From Pseudomonas migulae NBRC 103157 (GTDB lineage: Bacteria; Pseudomonadota; Gammaproteobacteria; Pseudomonadales; Pseudomonadaceae): a DNA stretch of 64,000 nt. Numbering within the stretch: the stretch's first letter is position 1; every line of letters starts with the position of its first letter. Shown piece after piece: positions 15,647-24,202 of the stretch. The translations under genes and the position numbers were made by a program. The stretch lies in contig NZ_BDAG01000021.1 in NCBI RefSeq assembly GCF_002091715.1, positions 47,033-111,032 of the forward strand, given 5' to 3'. The notes beneath the pieces are model-generated. The model saw nothing but the letters and a program-made list of their open reading frames with translations, searched no databases and was not told where the DNA came from.

Positions 15647-17359
15647 TCAGTTCTCTTCATCGTTGGCGCCGGGATAAAAGCCGTGTAGCAAGCGATAGCG
15701 GTCACGCCGTATCTGGTTAGCCCGCTCCTGGACCTGATGTGCGGGTAGACCCAGCATGATCAACGCGTGGGAGGCGAGCATCAGGCTCGACTCCAGTAAC
15801 TCGGGCACGACTTCGCTGGCGCCGGCTGCTTTCAACTCGGCCAGTTGGCTGTCGTCCCGAGTGCGTACCAGGATTGGAACGGTCGAATTCAATAGGCGCG
15901 CCTCCTTGAGAATCAGTAACGCGATATCGGCCTGGTCCACGGCAATCACCAGTAGCCTGGCGCGTGCCAGCCCTACCGCCAGCAGCAGCTCACCGCGCCG
16001 TGAATCGCCATAGTGCACACAGGTTTCACCCACAGCGGCTTCCTGGACACGCACCGGATCGGTGTCCAGCGCGATATAGGGCTGCAGCGCATTGCGCAGC
16101 GCTCGCCCGATCGACTGACCCACGCGACCGTAGCCACAGATCACCACGTGGCTGTGCAAACCGGCGTTTAGCGTGCTTATTTTCTCGAGTTTGGCTTCTT
16201 CGTTGGGCTTGCGGTGCAGGCGTGTCGCGATGCGGGGCGCCGCGCGCAGCAATAGCGGCGTCAGTAGCATCGAGCAGAAGGTCGCGGCCAGCAGCAACCC
16301 GCCGAGGTCGGCGGGCATCATTCTGTTCTGTTGCATCAGGGCCATCAACGCGAAGCAGAACTCGCCGCCCTGGGCCAGTGCCAGTCCGCTGCGCCAGGCA
16401 GTTTCAACATCACTGCCGCGCCATTTGACCAGCAGCGCGACCACGCACCCCTTGATCAGCAGCAACCCAGCGGTCAGACCGAGGATCAGCAAGCCGTGAT
16501 TGAGGAACAGCTGCAAATCGATGAGCATGCCAATGCTGACGAAGAACACCCCGAGCAGAATGTCGCGAAACGGGCGGATGTCGGCTTCGATCTGATGGCG
16601 GTAGTGGCTTTCTCCCAGCAACATGCCGGCGAGAAAGGCACCCAGGGCAGGGGAGAGTCCGAGCAGGTGAGTGAGCCAGGCCGTCAGCAAAACAATCACC
16701 AGTGCCAACAGTACAAACAATTCTGCAGAGCGGGCGGCCGCCACTTCATGAAATAGCCGTGGCAGAAACCAGCGACTGGCCATCAGCAGGCCGACGAAGA
16801 GCACGACGGTCTTGCCGAGCGTCAGTGGTAACGCCCAGTACCAGACCTGATCGCTGTTGCCGGCGAACACCGGCACCAGCGTCAACAGCAACACTGCCAC
16901 GATATCCTGGAACAGCAATACGGCGATGGCGTTCTGGCCGTGGCTGCTGAAAATCTCGCCGAGACTCCCGAGTTCCTTGCTGACAATGGCTGTAGAAGAT
17001 AACGATAGACCGGCTCCGAGCAGCAGCGCGGGCGTCGCCGACATGCCGAACAGCATCAGCAAACTCCCCAGCAGTATCGCGGTGATCACCACTTGCTGGC
17101 TGCCGAGCCTGAACACCACTTTGCGCAATTCGAGCATTTTCGACAGGGAAAACTCGAGCCCGAGGGTGAACAGCAGGAACACCACCCCGAGTTCGGCGAG
17201 GTCGGGCAACTCTTCGCTTTCATTGATCCAGTTGAATGCCGTGGGGCCGATCATCAGCCCCACGCACAGGTAACCCAGCACCGGCGGCAGGCGCAGGCGC
17301 TGGAACAGTGCAATCACCACCAGGGAGGAGGCGAGAATGATCAACAGGTTGGCGAACAC
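15647..17359 (-). CDS. CPA2-family cation:proton antiporter with RCK/TrkA-N domain (Kef/YbaL type)
   Basis: A 570-residue protein. Residues 1-385 hold about twelve membrane helices of the Na+/H+ exchanger fold, beginning at LLIILASSLVVIALFQRL and including GLSLSSTAIVSKELG and LLFQDIVAVLLL, typical of KefB/KefC/YbaL. From residue ~405 a cytoplasmic Rossmann domain starts with HVVICGYGRVGQSIGRAL (GxGxxG nucleotide site), which gates transport in this family. The substrate is most likely potassium. The GTG at 17359 has TTGGAG just upstream. The stop lies one base from the amtB stop on the opposite strand. No KefF/KefG partner gene is next to it, so glutathione gating is not implied. Confidence 0.85.
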   Translation of the reverse strand: MFANLLIILASSLVVIALFQRLRLPPVLGYLCVGLMIGPTAFNWINESEELPDLAELGVVFLLFTLGLEFSLSKMLELRKVVFRLGSQQVVITAILLGSLLMLFGMSATPALLLGAGLSLSSTAIVSKELGSLGEIFSSHGQNAIAVLLFQDIVAVLLLTLVPVFAGNSDQVWYWALPLTLGKTVVLFVGLLMASRWFLPRLFHEVAAARSAELFVLLALVIVLLTAWLTHLLGLSPALGAFLAGMLLGESHYRHQIEADIRPFRDILLGVFFVSIGMLIDLQLFLNHGLLILGLTAGLLLIKGCVVALLVKWRGSDVETAWRSGLALAQGGEFCFALMALMQQNRMMPADLGGLLLAATFCSMLLTPLLLRAAPRIATRLHRKPNEEAKLEKISTLNAGLHSHVVICGYGRVGQSIGRALRNALQPYIALDTDPVRVQEAAVGETCVHYGDSRRGELLLAVGLARARLLVIAVDQADIALLILKEARLLNSTVPILVRTRDDSQLAELKAAGASEVVPELLESSLMLASHALIMLGLPAHQVQERANQIRRDRYRLLHGFYPGANDEEN

Positions 17360-17441
17360 GAAAACTCCAATGACAGGCGCTGGCTACTCTAGCGTAGAGG
17401 CAAAAAAGCCGAGAGCATCACGTAAAAGACATTTCGGGCGA

Positions 17442-17455
17442 TTGATGTGCATCAG
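17442..17455. promoter_or_regulatory. Anr/FNR-like site
   Basis: TTGATGTGCATCAG matches the Anr/FNR palindrome TTGAT-N4-ATCAA except for the last base. It lies in the 202 bp gap between the antiporter gene and the glutaredoxin-like gene, about 107 bp before the latter. No clear -10 element follows at the expected distance, so function is uncertain. Confidence 0.35.
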
Positions 17456-17561
17456 GGTTTTACCGCAGCCGCTCCGATCATGCCCCAGCCGACGATTCAA
17501 TGGCTCGACGGTTTTTCGGGGCAAGCCTAGAATAATCACTTAATTTTTCGGTTGAGCGCTC

Positions 17562-17798
17562 ATGCTTCCTGAATGTCAGCTGTTCGGCACCCTTGGGTGC
17601 CACCTCTGTGAAGTGGCGGAAGCCATGCTGATGGAGTTCGTCGAACGCGGCCTGCTGGTGGAGTTGGTAGATATCGCTGACGACGAAACATGGTTCGAAG
17701 CCTACAGCCTGCGTATTCCGGTATTACGCCGAATCGATACCGGTGCTGAGCTGGACTGGCCGTTCAGTGCCGATCAGGTGGTGAGCTTCCTGCGCTGA
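17562..17798 (+). CDS. Glutaredoxin-like protein (DUF836)
   Basis: A 78-residue thioredoxin-fold protein with a CxxC redox motif near the N-terminus (FGTLGCHLCEVAEAML) and the cis-Pro region SLRIPVLRR. Members of this short glutaredoxin-like family probably perform dithiol redox reactions in the cytoplasm; substrates are unknown. The ATG at 17562 is the first codon giving the family start (CQLFGTLGCHLC follows). It is a single gene, with an Anr-like site upstream and the SOS-box gene downstream. Confidence 0.8.
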   Translation: MLPECQLFGTLGCHLCEVAEAMLMEFVERGLLVELVDIADDETWFEAYSLRIPVLRRIDTGAELDWPFSADQVVSFLR

Positions 17799-17871
17799 TC
17801 GGGTTTTACAACAATCTTCCCGGCGGTCGAGCTTTACGATTGATCCCTTGGCTTAAGTCTTCGTGTTCGGG

Positions 17872-17891
17872 TACTGTATGCGCATACAGTT
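17872..17891. promoter_or_regulatory. LexA (SOS) box
   Basis: TACTGTATGCGCATACAGTT contains the palindrome CTGT-N8-ACAG with ideal flanks and differs from the TACTGT(AT)4ACAGTA consensus only in the centre and last base. It lies 70 bp before the small gene at 17961 and should mediate LexA repression and DNA-damage induction. Confidence 0.8.
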
Positions 17892-17960
17892 ATTCAGAAG
17901 CCTGCCCTTGCAGTTTCCGTTAATCGGATAGGGGCAAGCCGGGCGTGAGAGGGGTGAGTC

Positions 17961-18281
17961 GTGGTCAATGTAGAACAATTGAAGAACAGCGTTAACCGGA
18001 TGTCGGTGGACGTGGTGCGTGAAGCCGTCCTCGAGTTGCAACTGGATGGTCTGGTCACGGAAGGGAAAACCCCGTTCAACAAGCTGCATTTCAATACCTG
18101 TTTCGCCGAAATCGAGGCACTTTTCCAACGTGCGGGCTATCACCGGCAGCTGGATGTCGTGGGTTATCAGGGGTTGTTGTACGCACTTTATGATCCGGGG
18201 CGCTGGGAAGCGGTCGATGTGTTGCGCTGGCTCAAGGAGTTCACCGAAGCGGCGGCGCGCTCGCAGTCGATTCCGGCCTGA
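17961..18281 (+). CDS. Conserved hypothetical protein under a LexA box
   Basis: A 106-residue acidic, mostly helical soluble protein (NVEQLKNSVNRMSVDVVREA at the start, WEAVDVLRWLKEFTEAAARS near the end). I recognise no named domain and no catalytic motif. The GTG at 17961 follows a GAGAGGGGTGAG ribosome region. The LexA box 70 bp upstream indicates SOS induction. A small hypothetical gene next to a pseudouridine synthase gene is, as I recall, also part of the P. aeruginosa LexA regulon, but there it neighbours a dinG-like helicase gene that is not present here. Possible roles include DNA repair or cell-cycle control, but nothing in the sequence decides this. Confidence 0.75.
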   Translation: MVNVEQLKNSVNRMSVDVVREAVLELQLDGLVTEGKTPFNKLHFNTCFAEIEALFQRAGYHRQLDVVGYQGLLYALYDPGRWEAVDVLRWLKEFTEAAARSQSIPA

Positions 18282-18351
18282 GGATTCTCTTCTAGGTTCG
18301 TTCCGGCCACTGCTGGATAATGCCGCCCTGTGTCGAGAGTCAGAGCTTCGT

Positions 18352-19242
18352 ATGTCCACTTCATCTTTTTCTGCTGCGCACAACCAGGCCAGCACACTCT
18401 ACTTGCCGCCAGGGCCGTGGCAGACCGTGCTCGATTGCCTGTGTGAACACTTTGGCGCCATCGGTCGTGAACAATGGCTGGACAGAATTGCTCGTGGCCG
18501 TGTGCTGGACGGGCATGGCGTGCCAATCGCCCTTGATCTTGCCTACAAGGAAGGTCTGCGGATTCACTATTTTCGGGAAGTGCCGGACGAAAAGCCGATC
18601 CCTGTGATCGAGTCGATTCTGTATGCGGATGAACATCTGGTGGTGGCAGACAAGCCGCACTTTCTGCCAGTGACGCCGGCGGGCGAATATGTAGAGCAGA
18701 CATTGCTGCGGCGGTTGATTCGCCGACTCGATAACCCGCATCTGGTGCCTTTGCATCGCATCGACCGGCATACGGCGGGGCTGGTGCTGTTCTCTGCCAA
18801 CCCTCAGAGCCGTTCCGTCTACCAGTCGTTGTTTCCCACGCGGCAGATCGATAAACGCTACGAAGCCATTGCCAAGGCATTGCCTGAAAGGGTCTTTCCC
18901 TTGGTTCACAAGAGTCGGCTCATCGATGGCGAGCCTTTCTTCCGCATGCAGGAAGGACCGGGTGTCAGCAATACCGAGACGGCTGTCGAAGTCAGGGAGA
19001 AGAACGGTGATCTCTGGCGCTACGGGCTTTACCCGGTGACGGGCAAGAAGCATCAGTTGCGGGTACACATGACGGCGCTGGGCGCCAGCATTTGCAATGA
19101 CCCGTTCTATCCGCACGTGCTCAAGGATGTCGAAGACGACTATGCCAACCCGTTGAAGCTTCTGGCACAGGGGCTGCGATTTGTGGACCCGGTTACCGGT
19201 GAGCAAAGAGACTTCGAAAGCACCATCACCCTGCAATGGTGA
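18352..19242 (+). CDS. RluA-family RNA pseudouridine synthase
   Basis: A 296-residue protein with the RluA catalytic motif HRIDRHTAGLVLFS, whose Asp forms the covalent step in converting uridine to pseudouridine, preceded by ADEHLVVADKPHFLPVTPAG and followed by TGKKHQLRVHMTALG. No S4 domain is evident; the first ~85 residues form a short lead region. The RNA target (rRNA or tRNA position) cannot be told. The ATG at 18352 has AGAG about 8 bases upstream. It starts 70 bp after the LexA-controlled gene and ends in a strong terminator, so it may be co-transcribed with that gene. Confidence 0.88.
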   Translation: MSTSSFSAAHNQASTLYLPPGPWQTVLDCLCEHFGAIGREQWLDRIARGRVLDGHGVPIALDLAYKEGLRIHYFREVPDEKPIPVIESILYADEHLVVADKPHFLPVTPAGEYVEQTLLRRLIRRLDNPHLVPLHRIDRHTAGLVLFSANPQSRSVYQSLFPTRQIDKRYEAIAKALPERVFPLVHKSRLIDGEPFFRMQEGPGVSNTETAVEVREKNGDLWRYGLYPVTGKKHQLRVHMTALGASICNDPFYPHVLKDVEDDYANPLKLLAQGLRFVDPVTGEQRDFESTITLQW

Positions 19243-19262
19243 TGGTCGTTTTTCAGCCATGA

Positions 19263-19287
19263 AAAAGCCCGCGTAAAGCGGGCTTTT
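19263..19287. terminator. Bidirectional intrinsic terminator
   Basis: AAAAGCCCGC, a 5-base loop and GCGGGCTTTT form a stem with T-runs on both strands. It serves the pseudouridine synthase gene on the plus strand and the lipoprotein gene on the minus strand. Confidence 0.9.
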
Positions 19288-19311
19288 CTGTATCCGGTAT
19301 CACCGCAAGGA

Positions 19312-19533
19312 TTACAGCTCTTTGACGGTACGAACCTGATCCTTGTTGACGCGGGTTTTCTTGCCGTCCAATTGCTCGAACTCGTAGAAACCAGCGTCGT
19401 CGTCGTATTTTGGCGTGTCGACGGCCTGGATTTCGCGACCGTCATTCAATGTGATCACAGCAGGCGATGAGCAACCTGCAAGGGTCGCGAGGCCCAGTGC
19501 GAGCATGAAAGTGGCGAGGGTCCGTTGTGTCAT
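19312..19533 (-). CDS. Small lipoprotein, YgdI/YgdR family
   Basis: A 73-residue precursor. The signal sequence ends in the lipobox TLAGC, so Cys21 should be lipidated. The mature part, with ITLNDGREIQAVDTPKYDDD and GFYEFEQLDGKKTRVNKD, is the small SH3-like barrel of the YgdI/YgdR lipoproteins. The start is the ATG at 19533 with GGAGACACACCC upstream; the frame is open above but would bury the signal peptide. Function of the family is unknown. Confidence 0.88.
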   Translation of the reverse strand: MTQRTLATFMLALGLATLAGCSSPAVITLNDGREIQAVDTPKYDDDAGFYEFEQLDGKKTRVNKDQVRTVKEL

Positions 19534-19610
19534 GGGTGTGTCTCCGAATTGGAATTCTTTGGTTACTGAGCGTGAGACGTATACAACGCGTGCAAGTTCC
19601 GTGGCTAGTG

Positions 19611-20213
19611 TCAATCTGACACGTTGTTGTGGGCACTCAGCAACTCCGGGGTATTGAGGTTGGCCAGGCGGGGATCGTTGTCAGGGCATTGCAGGGCAAT
19701 TGCGCCCAGTTTTCGCATGAGGCGGCCCGGGCTGCGTTCGCCTTCCTGCCAGGCCTTTTCGAACGCTTGGCTCAAGGCTACGGGGATGATGCAGAGCAAA
19801 GGTTCCCAGTGCTCCCCATGACGCAACATCGTGGGTTTGTCCGGGTGCTGGCTGGCCGATTCGCGCATGCTGTTGAGCAGCGCAGCATCGATGCGTGGTA
19901 CATCGCACGGCAATACCATCAGATGCTCATGGCGAGCGGCCTTCAGGCCTGCACGAATACCGGCCAAGGGCCCCGGGAAGTCACCTTCATCGTCATGGAC
20001 CAACTGGTCGGCGTAGGGCGCGTACTTTTCCAGGTTTCTGTTGCAGGAGATGATCAGGTCGTCGCTCAGCGGTCGGGTTTTGCGATGGAGATGCGCAATC
20101 AGTGGCTCACCCTGCCACTCGATCAATCCTTTGTCCTGACCACCCATACGTTGGCCGCGACCACCTGCCAGGAGCAGAATGGAGCAGGGCGACAACTGTG
20201 TATTCAAGGTCAT
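19611..20213 (-). CDS. mobA: Molybdenum cofactor guanylyltransferase
   Basis: A 200-residue nucleotidyltransferase. The GTP-binding loop LLAGGRGQRMGGQDKGL near the N-terminus and DEGDFPGPLAGIRAGL and LPCDVPRID in the middle are the MobA signatures. It joins GMP to molybdopterin to form the MGD cofactor used by periplasmic and cytoplasmic molybdoenzymes such as nitrate reductases and formate dehydrogenases. The ATG at 20213 has GGAGACCAGCC before it; a longer frame exists but lacks support. It is divergent from moaB-moeA with an 81 bp shared promoter region, making a compact cofactor locus. Confidence 0.92.
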   Translation of the reverse strand: MTLNTQLSPCSILLLAGGRGQRMGGQDKGLIEWQGEPLIAHLHRKTRPLSDDLIISCNRNLEKYAPYADQLVHDDEGDFPGPLAGIRAGLKAARHEHLMVLPCDVPRIDAALLNSMRESASQHPDKPTMLRHGEHWEPLLCIIPVALSQAFEKAWQEGERSPGRLMRKLGAIALQCPDNDPRLANLNTPELLSAHNNVSD

Positions 20214-20294
20214 GGCTGGTCTCCATGGGGGCGGCAAAAAAAAGGGGCGCTGTGATATAACACCGGGCTGTTTCTCCTACAACTGGACGAGCCT

Positions 20295-20834
20295 ATGAAA
20301 GCCAAGGCTGATGTACCTTTCGCGCCGCTCAACATCGCGGTGCTGACGGTCAGCGATACCCGTACCCTGGAAACCGACACATCAGGCCAGCTCTTTGTTG
20401 ACCGCTTGAGTGCTGCGGGCCATAACCTGGCCTTCCGGGTTCTGCTTAAAGATGACCTCTACAAAATTCGCGCGCAAGTTGCCAACTGGATTGCCGACGA
20501 TGTCGTGCAGGTGGTCTTGATCACCGGTGGCACCGGTTTCACGGGGCGCGACAGCACCCCTGAAGCGGTGAGCTGCCTGCTGGACAAGCAGGTCGACGGC
20601 TTTGGTGAGCTGTTCCGCCAGATTTCGGTGGCGGATATTGGCACCTCCACTGTGCAATCCCGTGCGCTGGCCGGTCTCGCCAACGGCACGCTGGTGTGCT
20701 GTTTGCCGGGCTCCACCAACGCCGTGCGCACCGGGTGGGATGGCATTCTTGCCGAACAACTGGATTCCCGGCACCGCCCGTGCAATTTCGTCGCTCATCT
20801 GAAACAGGCGGCACCCTGTGAATCCCGCGGGTAA
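20295..20834 (+). CDS. moaB: Molybdenum cofactor biosynthesis protein MoaB/MogA family
   Basis: A 179-residue protein with family motifs LTVSDTRTLETDTSG, VVLITGGTGFTGRDSTPEA (the MPT-binding TGG loop) and LPGSTNAVRTGWD. Members adenylylate molybdopterin before metal insertion, although MoaB itself is inactive in E. coli and may be the working adenylyltransferase in bacteria lacking MogA. The ATG at 20295 is well placed. Its 3' end overlaps moeA by 17 bp. Confidence 0.92.
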   Translation: MKAKADVPFAPLNIAVLTVSDTRTLETDTSGQLFVDRLSAAGHNLAFRVLLKDDLYKIRAQVANWIADDVVQVVLITGGTGFTGRDSTPEAVSCLLDKQVDGFGELFRQISVADIGTSTVQSRALAGLANGTLVCCLPGSTNAVRTGWDGILAEQLDSRHRPCNFVAHLKQAAPCESRG

Positions 20835-22044
20835 GCCAGGCAAGACAGGCAGCCTGATGGCCGTCGAGGTGGCACTGGCGCGCTTGCTGGACATGGCCGA
20901 AGCCACGCCGATTGCCGAGCGTGAACGCCTGCCGTTGGCGCAGGCTCAAGGTCGTGTGTTGGCTGCTGACCTGGTCTCGACCCTTGATTTGCCGCCGTGG
21001 CCCAACAGTGCGATGGACGGATACGCTCTGCGCATGGCCGACTGGACGGGGGAGCCGTTGTCCGTCAGCCAGAAGATTTTTGCAGGTGCCGCTCCGGAGC
21101 CTCTAAAGCCAGGCACCTGCGCGCGAATCTTCACTGGTGCGCCGGTGCCTGCGGGTGCCGACTGCGTCGAGATGCAGGAAAACGCCGAGGTCCTGACGGA
21201 TGAGCGAGTGCGTTTTCTCGAGGTCCTCACGTCAGGGCAGAACATCCGTCCACAAGGTCAGGAAACCACCGTCGGTGAGTTGATTCTGCCTGCGGGCACA
21301 CGCCTTGGACCGATCGAGCAGGGGCTCGCTGCATCACTGGGATGCGCCGAGCTGGAGGTGATTCGCAAGGTGCGCGTTGCGGTAATCTCCACCGGCGATG
21401 AACTGGTTGAACCGGGTCAGGCACTGGGGCCAGGCCAGATCTACAACAGCAACCGAGTGTTGCTCTGCAGCTGGTTGCAGCGCTTGGGCTGTGAAGTGAT
21501 CGACGCCGGTATTCTTCCGGATAACCTTGAGACGACTCGTGCTCGCCTCGGCGAGTTGAAGGATGTCGACTTGATACTGTCGACCGGTGGCGTATCGGTA
21601 GGTGAAGCCGATTTTCTGGGCATTGCCCTGCGGGAAGAGGGGGAGCTCACGTTGTGGAAACTCGCGATCAAACCGGGCAAGCCGCTGACGTTCGGGCATT
21701 TTCGCGGGGTTCCGGTGATCGGGTTACCCGGTAATCCGGCGTCGACGCTGGTGACCTTTGCCTTGTTGGCGAGACCTTATCTCTTGCGCCGTCAGGGGGT
21801 AAAAGATGTCGAACCCTTGAAGGTGCAGGTGCCTGCAGGGTTTGTCTGGCCCAAGGCCGGCAATCGACGCGAGTATTTGCGAGGACGTCTGGAGAACGGC
21901 CGGGCAATCATTTACAAGAATCAGAGTTCGGGTGTGCTGCGTAGCGCCGCGTGGGCCGATGGTCTGGTCGAAGTGGGGGAAGATCGCACATTGGTGGAAG
22001 GTGACAGCGTCGGCTTCATCCCGCTGAGTGAAGTCCTGGGCTGA
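20818..22044 (+). CDS. moeA: Molybdopterin molybdenumtransferase
   Basis: A 408-residue MoeA protein. Typical segments appear in order: PPWPNSAMDGYALR, IFTGAPVPAGADCVEMQE, VISTGDELVEPGQ, TGGVSVGEADFL, KPGKPLTFG and GLPGNPAS. It inserts molybdate into adenylylated molybdopterin. The chosen GTG at 20818 overlaps moaB by 17 bp and follows AGGCGGC; an ATG at 20857, after AGGCAGCC, is a plausible shorter start that still keeps the whole conserved protein. It ends 25 bp before a strong terminator. Confidence 0.92.
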   Translation: MNPAGKPGKTGSLMAVEVALARLLDMAEATPIAERERLPLAQAQGRVLAADLVSTLDLPPWPNSAMDGYALRMADWTGEPLSVSQKIFAGAAPEPLKPGTCARIFTGAPVPAGADCVEMQENAEVLTDERVRFLEVLTSGQNIRPQGQETTVGELILPAGTRLGPIEQGLAASLGCAELEVIRKVRVAVISTGDELVEPGQALGPGQIYNSNRVLLCSWLQRLGCEVIDAGILPDNLETTRARLGELKDVDLILSTGGVSVGEADFLGIALREEGELTLWKLAIKPGKPLTFGHFRGVPVIGLPGNPASTLVTFALLARPYLLRRQGVKDVEPLKVQVPAGFVWPKAGNRREYLRGRLENGRAIIYKNQSSGVLRSAAWADGLVEVGEDRTLVEGDSVGFIPLSEVLG

Positions 22045-22068
22045 CCCCTGCCGCACACCTGTCACACA

Positions 22069-22094
22069 AACCCGGTTCATTGAACCGGGTTTTG
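22069..22094 (+). terminator. Intrinsic terminator after moeA
   Basis: AACCCGGTTCA, a short loop and TGAACCGGGTT followed by TTGC form a 9-11 bp stem directly after moaB-moeA. It can also end the small gene at 22111 on the minus strand. Confidence 0.85.
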
Positions 22095-22110
22095 CATTCC
22101 TGGCGTCTTC

Positions 22111-22416
22111 CTATCGAGCGAGAAGTGCCACCAACTGGTCGAAACGGCTGTTGGCGATCCACCCCAGAAGCCCCAGAACCACAGCTGTTCCGCCGGCGGA
22201 GTAGGCGAGCCTGTGTTTGATGGACTTGACGTCACCCCGGACTTCTTCCATGTCTCTGCGGATATATTTGAGGTGTGTTTCCAGTTCAGCGACACGAGGT
22301 TCCATTTCAACTTCTCCATTGGGTTTTGCGCATTTGAATTCGACTTGATAGCTGGCCCGCCTGTCTGCGAGCGGAGTGACCGAAGTCACCGGCAACCTGA
22401 TGTCAAGGTTTTGCAT
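22111..22416 (-). CDS. Hypothetical small membrane protein with coiled coil
   Basis: A 101-residue protein. After a variable N-terminus comes a charged coiled-coil stretch (VAELETHLKYIRRDMEEVRG and DVKSIKHR) and a single C-terminal membrane helix (GGTAVVLGLLGWIANS). This layout recalls XhlA-type haemolysin/holin accessory proteins, but the similarity is only in shape. The ATG at 22416 has AGGGACG upstream. It is an isolated gene between the molybdenum cofactor locus and the lipid kinase. Confidence 0.65.
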   Translation of the reverse strand: MQNLDIRLPVTSVTPLADRRASYQVEFKCAKPNGEVEMEPRVAELETHLKYIRRDMEEVRGDVKSIKHRLAYSAGGTAVVLGLLGWIANSRFDQLVALLAR

Positions 22417-22641
22417 GATACGTCCCTGTAGTTCCTGCTGATGACGGATAAACGTACCGCCAAGTTGTACTAATCGGCGTTGGGGGTCAATTGAGCCGAT
22501 TCCTCACGTTTTGTAAGAAAAAATCCCGCCTTGTAGGACCTCAATACCGCTCGGCTTGAAATAATTCATTTTTTTGCGACTTTTATGGGGTGCAACGGGG
22601 TCACATTTCCCATACGGGATTCAATCATGGGAGTGACCACA

Positions 22642-23559
22642 ATGGGCGAACGCAAGGCACTGTTGATTCTGCACGGCAAGCAGGCGCTCAACGAGGAAGT
22701 CCGGGCTGCCGTCGAAGAACGGCGCGCACAAGGGTGGGAGTTGGCTGTCCGACTGACCTGGGAGGCCGGCGACGCACAGCGGTTGGTAGACGAAGCGTTG
22801 GCGGCAGGCCACACGCAGATCATCGCCGGCGGTGGTGACGGGACGTTGCGCGATATTGCCGAGGCCATGGCCGCGCATTCGACGCAGGCCAGTCTGGTGC
22901 TGATGCCATTGGGAACCGCCAACGATTTCGCCCGCGCCGCGGGTGTACCTCTGGAACCCGCTCAGGCCTTGAATCTTCTGGACGCTGAACCGCATGCCAT
23001 CGATTTGGGCGAGGTCGGTGGACAGGTGTTCCTGAACATGGCCACGGGCGGCTTCGGTAGCCAGGTGACGGCGAACACCTCGGAAGACTTGAAAAAAGTA
23101 CTGGGCGGCGCGGCTTATCTGTTCACCGGTTTATCACGCTTCAGTGAATTGCATGCGGCTTATGGTGAGCTGCATGGCCCGGACTTTCAGTGGAGTGGCG
23201 AGCTTCTGGCATTGGGCATCGGCAATGGACGCCAGGCGGGCGGTGGTCATGTGCTGTGCCCGCACGCACTGGCAGACGACGGTCTGCTGGATATCAGCAT
23301 TCTGCCTGCGCCGCAGGAAGTGGTGGGTACGTTGAAAAGCTTGCTTACCGATGGTTTCGGCATCGACAACATGTTTGTGCGCGCTCGCTTGCCATGGGTC
23401 GAGATCAAGGTCTCGGAAGGCCTCTACATCAACCTTGATGGCGAACCGCTGGAAGGTGAAAGCCTGCGCTTCTCGGCGCGCCCGGCGGCACTGCGGGTGC
23501 ATTTGCCCGAGCATTCGCCGTTGCTGAGTATTCCTGCAGCGATCAATCGTCCAGGCTGA
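22642..23559 (+). CDS. yegS: YegS-type lipid kinase (diacylglycerol kinase catalytic domain)
   Basis: A 305-residue protein (E. coli YegS is about 300). The nucleotide-binding motif IIAGGGDGTLRDIAEAM, LVLMPLGTANDFARAAGVP and the late segment LYINLDGEPLEGESLRFSA are those of the diacylglycerol/sphingosine kinase-like fold. YegS phosphorylates phosphatidylglycerol in vitro; the natural substrate is uncertain. The ATG at 22642 has GGGAGTGACC in front; an upstream in-frame start has no ribosome site. Its 3' end overlaps the convergent regulator gene by 17 bp. Confidence 0.88.
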   Translation: MGERKALLILHGKQALNEEVRAAVEERRAQGWELAVRLTWEAGDAQRLVDEALAAGHTQIIAGGGDGTLRDIAEAMAAHSTQASLVLMPLGTANDFARAAGVPLEPAQALNLLDAEPHAIDLGEVGGQVFLNMATGGFGSQVTANTSEDLKKVLGGAAYLFTGLSRFSELHAAYGELHGPDFQWSGELLALGIGNGRQAGGGHVLCPHALADDGLLDISILPAPQEVVGTLKSLLTDGFGIDNMFVRARLPWVEIKVSEGLYINLDGEPLEGESLRFSARPAALRVHLPEHSPLLSIPAAINRPG

Positions 23560-24202
23560 TGATTTGCTCACGCACTGCGAACAGGACCAGGCCTGCCACA
23601 TCGTAGATCTGCAAGCGCTTCATGATTTGCGAGCGATGGGTTTCAACCGTCTTGATGCTCAGGCCCAGGCCGTTGGCGATCTCCCGGGTGGATTTTCCGC
23701 GAACGATCAGTCGCAGGATTTCCAGCTGGCGCGCCGTCAGGTTGTGCGAGTCGGCGGGTTCCGGCTGGTGCTTCTGGTTTCGGGTCAGCGCCTGGTTGAT
23801 GACGGTATGGGCAATGGCCGGGCTCAGGTAGCGCTCGTTGTTACGCAGGGCGTCCAGCGCATGTTCGAGTTCGGTGGCCGTTGTGTCTTTGAGCAGGTAG
23901 CCGTGGGCACCGGATTCCAGTGCCTGCATGATGAGCGCCGGGTCGGTGTGCATCGACAGGATCAACACTTTGCTTTGCGGGCGTACTCGCTTGAGTCGCT
24001 GCAAGGCTTCAAGGCCTCCGGTTTCCTTCATGGAAATATCCAGCAGCACGATGTCCGGGGACAGTCGCTCGACCATCTCGAGCAGCTGCGAACCGTCATT
24101 GGCCTCACCGATTACCGCGTAACCGGGAATATCCAGTACCAGAGCACGCACGCCAGCTCTGATCAGCGAGTGGTCATCCACCAAAAGTAAGTTACAAGTC
24201 AA
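23543..24202 (-). CDS. NarL/UhpA-type response regulator
   Basis: A 219-residue regulator: receiver with LLVDDHSLIRAGVRAL, phospho-acceptor Asp in IVLLDISMKETGGLEAL and Lys in GYLLKDTT, and a LuxR-type helix-turn-helix (LTARQLEILRLIVRGKSTRE, then GLSIKTVETHRSQIMKRL). It starts at a TTG that overlaps the stop codon of the kinase gene (TTGA), so the pair is coupled. The target genes are not evident from the window. Confidence 0.85.
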   Translation of the reverse strand: MTCNLLLVDDHSLIRAGVRALVLDIPGYAVIGEANDGSQLLEMVERLSPDIVLLDISMKETGGLEALQRLKRVRPQSKVLILSMHTDPALIMQALESGAHGYLLKDTTATELEHALDALRNNERYLSPAIAHTVINQALTRNQKHQPEPADSHNLTARQLEILRLIVRGKSTREIANGLGLSIKTVETHRSQIMKRLQIYDVAGLVLFAVREQIISLDD

